Notes under the pieces: model-generated
Databases searched by the model: none
Told to the model about the DNA's origin: nothing
The model's input: only the letters and a program-made list of their open reading frames with translations
Translations under genes and position numbers: made by a program
From: Methylomagnum ishizawai
GTDB lineage: Bacteria; Pseudomonadota; Gammaproteobacteria; Methylococcales; Methylococcaceae
DNA: 64,000 bases
Assembly (NCBI RefSeq): GCF_019670005.1
Contig: NZ_AP019783.1
Span: 1,446,501 to 1,510,500, forward strand
Direction of reading: 5' to 3'
Shown: positions 23,461-36,283 of the stretch, piece by piece
Position numbering within the stretch: position 1 is the first letter of the stretch
Layout of the letters: every line of letters begins with the position of its first letter

Positions 23461-23793
23461 TTAGTCTTCCGGTGGCCGGGTGATGAAGACCGAGCCGGGG
23501 TCCCAGGCATGGCGCTCGGTGAACATGAAGCCCACCAGGAAGCCCTTGCCCGGTCCTTCCTTGTCGATCCGCATGGCGCGGGCGCAGCCTTCCAGATACA
23601 GATCGGGCAGGCGTATCTTCACCACATCGCCGACGCCGAAGGGCGGGACGCGCTCGAAATGGGCCTTGAAGCCCTCGACCGACAAGTCCTTGAGTCCGAA
23701 CTGGAGTTCGCCCAATTCCATCAGGACGATGCCGCCGGACCGGGTTTTTTTGCGGAAGAATCCTCTGTTTTCGTTCATGGTGGGCGTTTCCAT
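23461..23793 (-). CDS. PilZ-domain c-di-GMP-binding protein
   Basis: A 110-residue single PilZ domain. The c-di-GMP motifs are the RxxxR-like FFRKKTR near residue 15 and DLSVEGF (D/NxSxxG) near residue 37. Downstream strands are RVPPFGVGDVVKIRLPDLYLEGCARAMRIDKEGPGKGFLVGFMF. Such stand-alone PilZ proteins relay c-di-GMP to motility, pilus or polysaccharide systems. The partner cannot be inferred from the neighbours, a cupin and panE. A second in-frame ATG at 23778 is an equally plausible start; neither has a strong ribosome-binding site. Confidence 0.85.
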   Translation of the reverse strand: METPTMNENRGFFRKKTRSGGIVLMELGELQFGLKDLSVEGFKAHFERVPPFGVGDVVKIRLPDLYLEGCARAMRIDKEGPGKGFLVGFMFTERHAWDPGSVFITRPPED

Positions 23794-23821
23794 GGCTTTG
23801 GAACGGACGGGGGCGGGATGG

Positions 23822-24748
23822 TCAACGGGAGGCGGCGCGGGCCTCCACCAGCCGCATCAGGCCGTACAGCGTCGCGAGGCGCGGCACTTCGAGCCCGAGG
23901 CGCTGTCCGGCCCGCACCGCGTTGCCGAGGATGGCTTCGGTTTCCATGGGGCGGCCGGCCTCGTGGTCCAGCAACATGCTGGTTTTGTAGGGCGGCATCT
24001 TGCGGGTGCTGGCGACCTGTTTCTCCACCATGTCGGCGGGCAGGGGATGGCCCAGGGCGTTCGAGATCAGGATCGTTTCCGCCATGATCGCCCGCGCCAG
24101 GGGTTCCGCCGTGTCCAGGATGGCGTGGGTGTCCAGCCCGCCCGACAGGACCGACAAGGGGCTGAACGCCGCGTTCCACACGCATTTCTGCCACCGCGCC
24201 CCGACCACGTCCTCGCTGGCCACGCATTGGATGCCCGAGCCTTCGAAGGCTTGGCACAGGGCGAGGGTGGCCGGGGAGGTGCCCCGTGGATAATCGCCGA
24301 GGGCCAAGCGGCCATAGGCCTGGTGCCAAATCTCGCCGGGCGCGGTGCGGGTCACGCAGATGAAGGCGAGGCCGCTGATGAGGGCATGGTCCGGGTAGGC
24401 CGCGGCGATCTCGTCCTCGATCTCGACGCCGTTGGAGACCAGCACGATGCGGGTCGCGGGGCCGAGCGCGTCCTTGAGCAGGGCGGCGCGGTCCGCGCCC
24501 GCCACCACCTTCACGCACAGCAGGACGTAGTCGGGTTTTTCCTCCAGTTCCAGGGCGCTGCGGACCACGCGGGCTGGCCGGAAATGGTGGTCGCCGACCG
24601 CCGGGACGGCGCTGCGGATGCGGAGTCCATGCGCCCGCACTTGCGCATAATCGGAACGGGCCAGCACCGAAACTTCCGCGCCTTGCTTGGCGAGTAGCGA
24701 ACCATAGAAGCCGCCGACGGCTCCGGTGCCTATGATCAGTATTTTCAT
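23822..24748 (-). CDS. panE: 2-dehydropantoate 2-reductase
   Basis: PanE/ApbA-type NADPH-dependent ketopantoate reductase for coenzyme A synthesis, 308 residues. The N-terminus MKILIIGTGAVGGFYGSLLAKQG is the GxGxxG Rossmann motif. VLLCVKV follows in the nucleotide domain, and the C-terminal helical domain contains RWQKCVWNAAFSPLSVL, corresponding to the catalytic Lys region, and PYKTSMLLDHEAGRPMETEAILG. Several paralogues of this family exist in bacteria, so the exact keto acid is not certain from sequence alone. Confidence 0.9.
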   Translation of the reverse strand: MKILIIGTGAVGGFYGSLLAKQGAEVSVLARSDYAQVRAHGLRIRSAVPAVGDHHFRPARVVRSALELEEKPDYVLLCVKVVAGADRAALLKDALGPATRIVLVSNGVEIEDEIAAAYPDHALISGLAFICVTRTAPGEIWHQAYGRLALGDYPRGTSPATLALCQAFEGSGIQCVASEDVVGARWQKCVWNAAFSPLSVLSGGLDTHAILDTAEPLARAIMAETILISNALGHPLPADMVEKQVASTRKMPPYKTSMLLDHEAGRPMETEAILGNAVRAGQRLGLEVPRLATLYGLMRLVEARAASR

Positions 24749-24872
24749 TGCGTCTCACCTGGTCGATTGGGAAGGAAAGCGTGGTGCTTGCGATGCGGTT
24801 TGGATGAGCGTAGCCGAATCCGGGCGGGCTGGGCAGCCCCTGTTGGCTGGATTATGACCACCGGGCGCGGGA

Positions 24873-25604
24873 TTACGGTCTATTCGAGGAAGCCCTGGAG
24901 GCCGGTGGCGGGTCGATCCCCAGGAAGCGCTTCACGAAGGGGATGGTGAGCTTATGTTGCGCCGCCAGGCTGGCTTGGTCCAGGCGTTCCAGCAAGGCCC
25001 GCAGCGTTTGGGGGTCGCGGCGGTGGTGGGTCAGCAGGAAGCGCCCGACCTGGGGCGGTAGGTCCAGCCCCAGCGAGCGGGCGTAGAGGGCCAGGACCGC
25101 CAGCTTGTCCTCGTCGCGCAGGGCTTGCAGCCTCAGCGTCAAGCCCCAGCCGAAGCGGGTCTTGAGGTCGGGCAGGCGGATCGGCGAACGGGCCGGGGGG
25201 GCGCTGGCGGTGGCGATGAGGTCGCGGCCCAGGTCGCGCAGCCGGTTGAACAACTCGAACAGCGCCTCTTCCCAGGCCGCGTCGCCGGCGACTTGTTCCA
25301 GGTCGTCGAGGCAGACCAAATCCATGTGTTCCAAGCCTTCCAGCATCTCCGGGCCATAATCCCGCACCACACCCAGGGGCAGGTAGGATACCGTGCGCTG
25401 GAGTTGGCAGGCGGTGCGGCAGCAGGCGTTGAGGAGGTGGGTCTTGCCGCTGCCCGGTTCGCCCCACAGGAAGATCAAAGATTCGCCCGCCCCGGTGGCG
25501 GTGCGTTGCAGATGCCGGACCTGCTCGGCGTTCACCCCGGCATGGAATTGCTCGAACCCGAGTTCCGGATTGAAGGTGAACGGCAGGGGCAGTTGCTCGG
25601 GCAT
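24873..25604 (-). CDS. hda: DnaA regulatory inactivator Hda
   Basis: A 243-residue DnaA-like AAA+ protein that, with the sliding clamp, stimulates ATP hydrolysis by DnaA to prevent re-initiation. The N-terminal MPEQLPLPF contains the QLxLPF clamp-binding motif. Walker A is GEPGSGKTHL, Walker B LVCLDDLE, sensor I region LIATASAPP, and sensor II/arginine area LTHHRRDPQTLRALLERLDQ. It has normal Hda length and lacks the DNA-binding domain of DnaA. It precedes wrbA on the minus strand with 11 bases between. Confidence 0.96.
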   Translation of the reverse strand: MPEQLPLPFTFNPELGFEQFHAGVNAEQVRHLQRTATGAGESLIFLWGEPGSGKTHLLNACCRTACQLQRTVSYLPLGVVRDYGPEMLEGLEHMDLVCLDDLEQVAGDAAWEEALFELFNRLRDLGRDLIATASAPPARSPIRLPDLKTRFGWGLTLRLQALRDEDKLAVLALYARSLGLDLPPQVGRFLLTHHRRDPQTLRALLERLDQASLAAQHKLTIPFVKRFLGIDPPPASRASSNRP

Positions 25605-25615
25605 GGCGCGTGGGC

Positions 25616-26224
<609 letters not shown>

Positions 26225-26293
26225 CTAAGGCTATGGAAATGAATGGCCCGCCGGGCGGGGCGGGCCGAGGCTGGCGGTTCCGTCGCCGCCGCC

Positions 26294-26641
26294 TCAAAGT
26301 ATCCCGAGGATGTTTTCGGGGGGGCGGCCCAGGGCGGCCTTGCCGTTCGCCAGGACGATGGGCCGTTCGATCAGGATCGGGTGCGCCGCCATGGCGGCGA
26401 GCAGGGCGGCGCGGTCCAGGTCGGGGTTGTCCAACCCGGCTTCTTTATAGGCGGCTTCGCCCTTGCGGATCAGGGCGCGGGGCTCCAGGCCCAGCAGCGA
26501 GAGGATGTGTTCCAGTTCGGCGGCGCTGGGCGGGGTTTTCAGATAGTCCACCACGCGGGGTTCGAGGCCCCGCGCCCGGAGCAACTCCAACGCGCCGCGC
26601 GATTTGCCGCAGCGCGGATTGTGGTAGATCGTGACGCTCAT
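26294..26641 (-). CDS. ArsC-family (YfgD-like) arsenate reductase homologue
   Basis: A 115-residue thioredoxin-fold protein. MSVTIYHNPRCGKSRGALELL holds the single active Cys of glutaredoxin-dependent ArsC proteins. DYLKTPPSAAEL and a C-terminal HPILIERPIVLANGKAALGRPPENI carry the conserved arginine. No ars operon is nearby, so this is more likely the YfgD-type housekeeping homologue than a dedicated arsenate resistance gene. The start at 26641 overlaps the stop of the CBS-domain gene by four bases (ATGA). The much longer open frame upstream is the shadow of that gene. Confidence 0.88.
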   Translation of the reverse strand: MSVTIYHNPRCGKSRGALELLRARGLEPRVVDYLKTPPSAAELEHILSLLGLEPRALIRKGEAAYKEAGLDNPDLDRAALLAAMAAHPILIERPIVLANGKAALGRPPENILGIL

Positions 26642-27099
26642 GGTTGCGGGCCACTCCGCTGGGTCTGTTCCCGCGCCCGTTCCTGGTGGGCGATCTTGGC
26701 CAGCTGGCCCAATTCCCCGGCCAGGAGCGCCAACAGGTCGTCGCTGGCGACGATGCCGACCAGATGGCCTTGGCCATCGACCACCGGCAGGCGCCGCACG
26801 CCCTTGGCCCGCATCCGCCGCATGATATCCCACAGCCCTTCGTCTTCCCGCGCCACGGCCAGTTCGTAGCTCATGATATCGCCGACGCCGACCGCGGCGG
26901 GATCGAGCCCGGCGGCCAGGATTTCCACGACCAGGTCGCGGTCGGTCAGGATGCCGATGGGTTTCGCCCCGGTTCCGGTGTCCTCGACCACGACCACGCT
27001 ACCGACATGGGATTCCCGCATCAGCTTGGCCGTCGCGGCGATGGAATCTTCCTTCCTGACGATGACGGTATTGCGGTTGCATAGCTGTCCTATCGACAT
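26638..27099 (-). CDS. Tandem CBS-domain protein
   Basis: A 153-residue protein of two CBS domains. The first (about 5-65) is CNRNTVIVRKEDSIAATAKLMRESHVGSVVVVEDTG...IGILTDRDLV; the second (about 75-130) is YELAVAREDEGLWDIMRRMRAKGVRRLPVVDGQGHLVGIVASDDLL. Paired CBS domains bind adenosyl nucleotides and regulate partners. No catalytic domain is attached. The start MSIGQLC at 27099 is chosen because GGAGG lies five bases upstream; the alternative ATG four codons earlier contains that site. It is co-translated with the following arsC-like gene. Confidence 0.88.
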   Translation of the reverse strand: MSIGQLCNRNTVIVRKEDSIAATAKLMRESHVGSVVVVEDTGTGAKPIGILTDRDLVVEILAAGLDPAAVGVGDIMSYELAVAREDEGLWDIMRRMRAKGVRRLPVVDGQGHLVGIVASDDLLALLAGELGQLAKIAHQERAREQTQRSGPQP

Positions 27100-27272
27100 G
27101 GCTGCCTCCATTCTATGTATGGCTGAACGGGGGATAGTTTAGCGCGGTTGGGGGAAACCCAGGTATGGGTATGGGATTAGGGGGAGGGATAACCCGGTGG
27201 CGGTGGGGCGGAATCCGGGACAAGGCGCGGGGAGCCCGCCTCTTCCATCCGGGGGCGGGTCCGCGCTCGGGT

Positions 27273-28310
27273 TCAGTCGTCCGAGAAATCGGTGCCGACC
27301 AATTCGCGCAACAGGGTGGTGGCATAGGCACCGGAAGGCAGGGCGAATTCCAGGCGCAGGCTTGCCGGGTCGGGGAATTCCCAGCGCAGGTCTTGCGGGC
27401 AGAGCCGGAAGGGCCGCCGCGCCGTTTCCAGGTCGAAGCGTTCCAGCCCATGGCAGAAATCCGCCAGTTCCTCCGCCACCGCGAGTTCCAGCGCCGCCGC
27501 CGCGCCGGTGGCGGCGGATGCGCCCTTGCCCCATAGCACGCCGCTGGGGTGGATGTCCCGGTCGGCCAGCCGTTGCAGGATATCCGGCGTCGGCGCTTCC
27601 GGTTTGAAGAAGCTCCGCGAGTCCCCGAACATGAAGGCGTCGCCCTCGACGGCTTGGTTCCATGTGCCGTCCGCGACGCGCCGGGCCAGCAGCCGGTTGA
27701 AGATTTCGGAGCGGGCGGCGGACAGATAAATCCCGCGTTTGTGGGGATCGACCCGGCCCAGGGTGCCCGCGAACAATTCGGCGGCGCGGGCGAGGTTCTG
27801 GCCTTCGTGGCCGAAGCGTTGCTTCCCGAAATAATTGGGCACGCCCAGCGCCGCGATTTGGCGCAAGCGGGCCGAAAGCGCTTCGGGGTCGCCATCGACC
27901 TGCTTCAGGGTGATGACGAAACGGTTGCCGCTGGCCGCGCCTTTCTTGAGCTTGCGGCTATTGCGGTTGACTTCGAGGACGCGCAGCGAAGGCGAGGCTA
28001 GGGCGCTCCAATCGGGTCCGTCCTTGCCCGGCAGTTGCACGCTATACCATTGCACGGTGAGGCCGTGGCGGTCCTTCAGCCCGGCGTAGCCGACCTCGCG
28101 GGAGCCGACCCCGGCGTAACGCGCCAGTTGGCGGGCGACATATTCGGTGTTCTCGCCGCGCTTCTCGACCTTGAGGAACACGTGTTCGCCTTCGCCGGAA
28201 GGCGCGAAGCCCAGGATTTCCTCGACCATGAAATCTTCCGGCGCGGCTTTCAGGGTGGCGGTGCCGACGGGACCGCCGTGGGCGTAGGGCAGGGGGGCGG
28301 GCATGTTCAT
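27273..28310 (-). CDS. truD: tRNA pseudouridine(13) synthase
   Basis: TruD converts U13 of tRNA-Glu to pseudouridine. The 345-residue product has the catalytic Asp motif VGYAGLKDRHGLTVQWYSV, the family box NRNSRKLKKGAASGNRFVI and GVPNYFGKQRFGHEGQNL, in the correct order. The start [13 protein letters not shown] shares one base with the ispF stop (TGATG). The longer open frame upstream is ispF shadow. It ends the ftsB-ispD-ispF-truD series conserved in Gammaproteobacteria. Confidence 0.96.
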   Translation of the reverse strand: MNMPAPLPYAHGGPVGTATLKAAPEDFMVEEILGFAPSGEGEHVFLKVEKRGENTEYVARQLARYAGVGSREVGYAGLKDRHGLTVQWYSVQLPGKDGPDWSALASPSLRVLEVNRNSRKLKKGAASGNRFVITLKQVDGDPEALSARLRQIAALGVPNYFGKQRFGHEGQNLARAAELFAGTLGRVDPHKRGIYLSAARSEIFNRLLARRVADGTWNQAVEGDAFMFGDSRSFFKPEAPTPDILQRLADRDIHPSGVLWGKGASAATGAAAALELAVAEELADFCHGLERFDLETARRPFRLCPQDLRWEFPDPASLRLEFALPSGAYATTLLRELVGTDFSDD

Positions 28311-28792
28311 CAAACCGGCACCTTGTGCAGCAAGGCCACGGCATAGGACGAAATCCCTTCGCCCCGGCCCTCGAAACCCATGCCTTCGGTGGTGGTGGCC
28401 TTGACGTTCACGGCGTCCACGCCGATTTCGAGGTCGGCGGCGATGTGTTCGCGCATCTTGGGGATATGCGGGGCCATTTTGGGGGCTTGGGCCACGAGGG
28501 TGACATCGACATTGCCGACCGCGTAGCCCAATTCCTTGAGCTTGGCCATGACGTTGCGGACCAGGATGCGGCTGTCGATCCCCTTGTAGGCGGCGTCGGT
28601 GTCCGGGAAATGCTTGCCAATATCGCCCAGGGCCGCCGCGCCCAACAGGGCGTCGCACAGCGCGTGCAGGGCCACGTCGCCGTCGGAATGCGCCGCCATG
28701 CCGTGGATGAAGGGGATTTTGACCCCGCCGATGACGATATGGTCGCCCGCCTTGAATTTGTGGGCGTCGTAGCCCTGGCCTATGCGCAACAT
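28310..28792 (-). CDS. ispF: 2-C-methyl-D-erythritol 2,4-cyclodiphosphate synthase
   Basis: IspF forms the cyclic diphosphate in the MEP isoprenoid pathway; it is a zinc-dependent trimer. The 160-residue protein begins [13 protein letters not shown], with the Asp and His zinc ligands. It has [44 protein letters not shown] and a C-terminal [25 protein letters not shown]. Length and motifs are normal. It lies five bases downstream of ispD and is coupled to truD, so the two MEP-pathway genes are co-expressed. Confidence 0.98.
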   Translation of the reverse strand: MLRIGQGYDAHKFKAGDHIVIGGVKIPFIHGMAAHSDGDVALHALCDALLGAAALGDIGKHFPDTDAAYKGIDSRILVRNVMAKLKELGYAVGNVDVTLVAQAPKMAPHIPKMREHIAADLEIGVDAVNVKATTTEGMGFEGRGEGISSYAVALLHKVPV

Positions 28793-28796
28793 TGTT

Positions 28797-29552
28797 TTAT
28801 TCCCGGTTTTCGGATGGGTTGATAAGCTGGGCGTCTCCCGGTTCCTGGGAGAGGATTGAAACCATGTAAAAAACGGCCAGGGGCAAATCCTCGGGCCGGG
28901 TGATTTTGAGGTTGTCGGGCCGTCCCTCGACCAGCTTGGGACGCAAGCCCTTGAGTTCGATGGCGCTGGCTTCGTCGGTGACGACCCAGCCGTTTTGCGC
29001 CGCTGCTTCCAATGCCCCGCGTAACAGCCCGTAGCGGAACATCTGCGGGGTCAGCGCCCGCCAGACCCGGCCGCGGTCCACGGTGCCGGTGATATGGCCC
29101 GCCTCCACGCTTTTCAGGGTGTCGCTGACCGGCAGCCCTAGGATGCCGCCGACGGGGTCGTCCTTGAGCGTCGCCATCAGCTTTTCCACATCGGTTCGGG
29201 CGAGGCAGGGCCGGGCGGCGTCGTGGACCAAGACCCAATCATCGGGATCGGCCTCGTTTTCCAAGCTACGGAGTCCCGACAGCACCGAGTCGGCGCGTTC
29301 CTTGCCGCCGGGGGCGCGGCGGATTTTGGGGTGGGTGGCGCAGGGGAGGTCGGGCCAATAGCCGTCGTCGTGGCCCAGTGCGACCGCGATGCCGGAAAAA
29401 GCCTCGACGCTCAATAGCCGTTCCAGGGTGTGTTGCAGGACGGGCTTGCCCAGGACTTCGAGATATTGCTTGGGCACATCCGCGCCCATGCGCTTGCCGA
29501 CACCGGCGGCGGGGACGACGGCCCAGAAACGGGGGGCGTTATTTGAAATCAT
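28797..29552 (-). CDS. ispD: 2-C-methyl-D-erythritol 4-phosphate cytidylyltransferase
   Basis: IspD couples CTP with methylerythritol phosphate in the MEP pathway. The 251-residue product has [37 protein letters not shown], the CTP-binding loop, then [10 protein letters not shown] and [11 protein letters not shown]. The start is taken as ATG at 29552 (MISNNAPRF). A TTG at 29576 would overlap the ftsB stop and add eight residues, so it cannot be excluded. The C-terminal tail beyond LAVFYM is somewhat long ([20 protein letters not shown]). Confidence 0.96.
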   Translation of the reverse strand: MISNNAPRFWAVVPAAGVGKRMGADVPKQYLEVLGKPVLQHTLERLLSVEAFSGIAVALGHDDGYWPDLPCATHPKIRRAPGGKERADSVLSGLRSLENEADPDDWVLVHDAARPCLARTDVEKLMATLKDDPVGGILGLPVSDTLKSVEAGHITGTVDRGRVWRALTPQMFRYGLLRGALEAAAQNGWVVTDEASAIELKGLRPKLVEGRPDNLKITRPEDLPLAVFYMVSILSQEPGDAQLINPSENRE

Positions 29553-29572
29553 TGGGGCGGTGGGTGGGGCGG

Positions 29573-29908
29573 TCAATGCTTCGGTTTTGCCGGGCCATGG
29601 GCCGGGGTGGTTTTCTCCGGCGGCGGCAAGGGATGCGGCTTCTCGAACACCTGCACGAAGGTCTCGCCCTCCTTGACCATGCCCAATTCCTGGCGGGCGC
29701 GTTCCTCGATGGCGTCGGTGCCTTCCTTCAAATCCTTCACATCGGCTTCGAGGGCGGCGTTGCGCTCGTGGAGCTTGTCGCCTTCCTCCTTGAGCTGCTC
29801 GATACGGGCTTGCAGTTCATGCAATTCGTAGATGCCGCCATCGCCGAACCACAAACGCCATTGCAGCAAGGCGACCAGCACCAGCAGAAAAATGATGAGC
29901 TTTTTCAT
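29573..29908 (-). CDS. ftsB: Cell division protein FtsB
   Basis: A 111-residue bitopic septum protein that forms the FtsQLB complex. It has an N-terminal transmembrane helix ([22 protein letters not shown]) and a periplasmic coiled coil ([38 protein letters not shown]). The conserved [24 protein letters not shown] follows. A proline-rich tail ([17 protein letters not shown]) ends it. It sits between eno and ispD exactly as in other Gammaproteobacteria. Confidence 0.96.
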   Translation of the reverse strand: MKKLIIFLLVLVALLQWRLWFGDGGIYELHELQARIEQLKEEGDKLHERNAALEADVKDLKEGTDAIEERARQELGMVKEGETFVQVFEKPHPLPPPEKTTPAHGPAKPKH

Positions 29909-29931
29909 GCCGGTGCCGGCCTTGGCTCAGC

Positions 29932-31317
<1,386 letters not shown>

Positions 31318-31429
31318 CTAGGTGCGCCGGTTCATGATTTTCGTGGGCACCGCCAGCCTCCAGAAATTAATTATCTGGCACGCCGCTGGCGGTCATGGGC
31401 GGCGTTCAAATTCCAAGGACTCGCGGGGT

Positions 31430-32629
31430 TCAAGGTTTCTTGAGGATGTAATGCCCCGCGGTCGGTGCCATCGAACCCTGTTCTATGAAGAATTCATCCA
31501 GGGTCATCAATAAGTCGTACAGCGCCGTCCCCGCTTTCGATTCTAGGTATTTGCACAAACAGCCGACCGGGGCGATATAACGGATAAAGCTATGGGTCTC
31601 GCTCTTTTCCACGACCTCGAACCGCTCCAGGAAAACCTTGGGTATTTCTTGTGACCGTATGGATTCGAAAGGCGATTTCAGTGGCAGTTTGGGGCGTTTG
31701 GGGGGCTGTATTTGCTTTTGTTGCAGGCGGTTATAGGTATATTGCTGCGGGATGGTTTTGAGCAGGGCGGTGGTCAGTTCGATCAGCCTGTCGGGATACT
31801 GGAATTGCGAGTCGCCGATGAAGTCGTTGAGCCAGACCAGCCCGCCGGGTTTCAAAGCTGTCTTCATCCGGTCGGCGACATCCTCCAGAAACAGGCAATG
31901 ATGCAGGGAGGTCGAGGCGACGATCAAGTCGTAGGTGTCGGCGGGGAGTTCCACGAAGTTCAAATCCCCTTGCGAATAAGTGCAGGCCAGACCTTCCTCG
32001 GCCGCCATCGCCCGTGCGCTGGCGAGCGCGTCCTCGGCGATATCGACGCCGTGGAAGCTGCGCACGATCCCCTTGTTCAACCACTCCCGTTCCAACCGCC
32101 CGGCTCCGCAACCCAGGGACAGCGCGTGGTCGAAGGTCAGGCCTTGGCTTTGGACCCAGGGCATGAAGTTGACCGCATGCCGGTTCAGGCCGAGATGGAA
32201 GCCCGCCCTTCTTTCTTCGTCCAGGACGTTCAGGTTTTCCTGTTGCTGCTGCTGCTTGTTGGGCAATACCCTCCCCCAATGGGCCGCTTCTTTCTCGGCC
32301 ATCTGGTCATAGATGGCCCGGTCGCTTTTGGCGGTATTGGCGATGGCGACGGCTTCCTCTTGGGAGGGCAGGAGGGGGGTTTCCTTGAGGGGTTGGGCCA
32401 GTATCCGGCGCAATACCGCCAAAAGCTCCCCTTCCACCCGTGGATCGTCCGCGTAGGCGGGTATCCCGGATTCGGTGTCGGGATCGGCGAGTTCGCGGGG
32501 GGCGATGCCGCCGAGTTCCGCGGCCTTGAAGGCGGAGATACGGTTATGTTCGTACAGGAAAAAGGCCAGGGTTCGCCTTATCCCGGCGGTTGCACTGTCG
32601 CCATCCAATAAGGTTTGCGTACTAGACAT
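31430..32629 (-). CDS. Class I SAM-dependent methyltransferase
   Basis: A 399-residue protein. Residues ~165-275 form a Rossmann methyltransferase domain: motif I is ALSLGCGAGRLEREW, followed by FHGVDIAEDALASARAMA, then LPADTYDLIVASTSLHHCLFLEDV and LKPGGLVWLNDFIGD. The first 150 residues are helical, with a polyglutamine patch (NKQQQQQENLN). The C-terminal ~120 residues have no recognised domain. The substrate is unknown. It is placed between kdsA and eno, genes usually adjacent in Gammaproteobacteria, with longer intergenic spaces on both sides (132 and 214 bases). This suggests a later insertion with its own promoter. Confidence 0.85.
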   Translation of the reverse strand: MSSTQTLLDGDSATAGIRRTLAFFLYEHNRISAFKAAELGGIAPRELADPDTESGIPAYADDPRVEGELLAVLRRILAQPLKETPLLPSQEEAVAIANTAKSDRAIYDQMAEKEAAHWGRVLPNKQQQQQENLNVLDEERRAGFHLGLNRHAVNFMPWVQSQGLTFDHALSLGCGAGRLEREWLNKGIVRSFHGVDIAEDALASARAMAAEEGLACTYSQGDLNFVELPADTYDLIVASTSLHHCLFLEDVADRMKTALKPGGLVWLNDFIGDSQFQYPDRLIELTTALLKTIPQQYTYNRLQQKQIQPPKRPKLPLKSPFESIRSQEIPKVFLERFEVVEKSETHSFIRYIAPVGCLCKYLESKAGTALYDLLMTLDEFFIEQGSMAPTAGHYILKKP

Positions 32630-32761
32630 TGAATCAAGCCCTCGATGGGTTTAGGTTGATGGGAGGCCCGTTACCATAACATGGGTTTGGGGTGATTTTA
32701 GCTTAGCACACGATTTTCCGCTTATTCTTCCCCCGACAGTTATCGATGGCAGGATTCTATT

Positions 32762-33583
32762 TTATAGGAAACCACTTTCTTTGACCGCCCGGTCCAAAGT
32801 CATCAATACTTCCAACAAACCCCGCATCTTGGCCAAGGGCCAGGCATTCGGCCCATCGCTCAAAGCCCGCTCCGGCTCGGGGTGGGTTTCCATGAAGAGT
32901 CCCGCGACCCCCACCGCCACGGCGGCTTTCGCCAGGGCCGGGACGAACTCGCGCTGCCCGCCGGAACACGAACCCTGCCCGCCCGGCAATTGCACCGAAT
33001 GGGTGGCGTCGAACACCACGGGACAGCCGGTGTCGCGCATCACCACCACGGAGCGCATGTCCGACACCAGGTTGTTATAGCCGAAGGACACCCCCCGTTC
33101 GCAGACCATGATTTGCTCGTTGCCGGTGGCTTTGGCCTTGTCGGCGACGTTTTTCATGTCCCAGGGCGCGAGGAACTGGCCCTTCTTGATGTTCACCGGC
33201 TTCCCAAGGCTCGCGACCGCCTGGATGAAATTGGTCTGGCGGCACAGGAAGGCCGGGGTTTGCAGCACGTCGACCACGCAGGCGACTTCGGCCAGGGGCG
33301 TGTCCTCGTGGACATCGGTCAGCACCGGCACGCCGATGGTTTGCCGGACCTTCTCCAGAATCCGTAGGCCCGCTTCCATCCCCAAGCCGCGGAAACTCTC
33401 GTGGGAGGAGCGGTTGGCCTTGTCGAAGGAGGATTTGTAGATGAAGGGCAGGCCGAGTTCCTGGGTGAGTTCCTTGAGGGTGCCGGCGGTGTCGAGGGCG
33501 AGTTGTTCGCTCTCGATCACGCAGGGACCGGCGATCAGGAAAAAAGGGCGGTGGAGGTCGGTGTCGAAGCCGCAGAGTCGCAT
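32762..33583 (-). CDS. kdsA: 3-deoxy-8-phosphooctulonate synthase
   Basis: KdsA condenses arabinose-5-phosphate with PEP to give KDO-8-phosphate for lipopolysaccharide. The 273-residue product has [53 protein letters not shown] and the metal-ligand His in [12 protein letters not shown], then [21 protein letters not shown]. Metal-dependent and independent types differ at one Cys/Asn near the start; here NA is not resolved by eye. It belongs to the pyrG-kdsA-eno group. Confidence 0.97.
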   Translation of the reverse strand: MRLCGFDTDLHRPFFLIAGPCVIESEQLALDTAGTLKELTQELGLPFIYKSSFDKANRSSHESFRGLGMEAGLRILEKVRQTIGVPVLTDVHEDTPLAEVACVVDVLQTPAFLCRQTNFIQAVASLGKPVNIKKGQFLAPWDMKNVADKAKATGNEQIMVCERGVSFGYNNLVSDMRSVVVMRDTGCPVVFDATHSVQLPGGQGSCSGGQREFVPALAKAAVAVGVAGLFMETHPEPERALSDGPNAWPLAKMRGLLEVLMTLDRAVKESGFL

Positions 33584-33608
33584 AATTTGGGGGTATGGAA
33601 GGGCTGGG

Positions 33609-34010
33609 TTAAAGCCGTTTGTTCAGGGTTTTCAAGGCCGTGGTATAGGCGAACCAATAACCTTTGCAATCGATGGCCACGGTGTCGGATTCACGTAGTT
33701 CGTAGCCCAGTTCGAGCCAACCGATTTCGGCTTTGGCATGGGGCGCCAGGGTATCTTTGAAGACCCGCGCCCCCGAACCATTGACGGCGAGTGTGCATTC
33801 ATGCAGGTATTTGTCCGTGACATTCGTGATCATAACGACGGTGCCCCTGCCGATATAGGAATCCCGGATCACGACGGAAAGCGGGGGGGAAATGCCCTCC
33901 GGCAAGGCGAGCCCGGAGGACAGGGGGAACTTGGAGAACCCCAAGGCCGAAGATAGGCCGATAACGGAGACCCCTAACAGGGTGGCGAATAGTCTTCTAC
34001 CCCAGATCAT
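33609..34010 (-). CDS. Small exported protein of unknown function
   Basis: A 133-residue protein beginning [24 protein letters not shown], a signal peptide or membrane anchor. A beta-rich domain of about 90 residues follows: [66 protein letters not shown]. Two cysteines could form a disulfide. I do not recognise the family. The start at 34010 is preferred over an upstream ATG because the signal peptide begins here. It is inserted between pyrG and kdsA, which are usually neighbours, and is close to kdsA (25 bases). Confidence 0.7.
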   Translation of the reverse strand: MIWGRRLFATLLGVSVIGLSSALGFSKFPLSSGLALPEGISPPLSVVIRDSYIGRGTVVMITNVTDKYLHECTLAVNGSGARVFKDTLAPHAKAEIGWLELGYELRESDTVAIDCKGYWFAYTTALKTLNKRL

Positions 34011-34113
34011 AAGGGTTGCCTCGCTGGAGAGCGGATGGGCCGATGGATAGGGTCCAGTTGGAAGGCCGGGCATGGTGCCAGAAGGGTATCCGTTAAATCA
34101 AAGCGCTTGGGTT

Positions 34114-35841
<1,728 letters not shown>

Positions 35842-35950
35842 TTACCCGACGCGGGGCGTTGCGTCATCGCCAGCCTTGGTTTCAAATCGGCGGAAAGCCG
35901 GTTTACCATAGCGGGATCGAGTAACAATCCCAGTTTTCAGGAGGGGTTAG

Positions 35951-36283
35951 ATGGGCAGGACAAGGCGATTCGGGACGTTGGCGGGCGCGGTGTTGCTGGG
36001 CATCATGGCGGGTTGCGCCTGGGTCGATCTCAAGCCGCAGGGCGAGAAGGTCCGGGTGCTGTCGAAGTCGGAAGTAGGGCGCTGCAAGCCGCTGGGCCAG
36101 GTCACGGCCAATACCACGGCGACCCTCGGTTTCATCGCCCGCGGCAAATCCGTGGTCCAGGAAGAGGTGTACCGGCTGGCCCGCAACAACGCGGGCGGCA
36201 TGGGCGGCGATACCATCGTCGCCAAGGGGCCGCTGCTGGAAGGCGAGCAGTCGTTCGATGTCTATCGCTGCATCAATCCGTAG
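35951..36283 (+). CDS. DUF4156-type lipoprotein
   Basis: A 110-residue lipoprotein. The signal peptide LAGAVLLGIMAGC has a lipobox cysteine at residue 22. The mature part, GEKVRVLSKSEVGRCKPLGQVTANTTATLGFIARGKSVVQEEVYRLARNNAGGMGGDTIVAKGP, matches the DUF4156 pattern, in which two Cys (in GRCK and YRCI) probably pair. Function unknown; outer-membrane location is likely. The coding region overlaps the convergent tilS by 11 bases. Confidence 0.85.
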   Translation: MGRTRRFGTLAGAVLLGIMAGCAWVDLKPQGEKVRVLSKSEVGRCKPLGQVTANTTATLGFIARGKSVVQEEVYRLARNNAGGMGGDTIVAKGPLLEGEQSFDVYRCINP

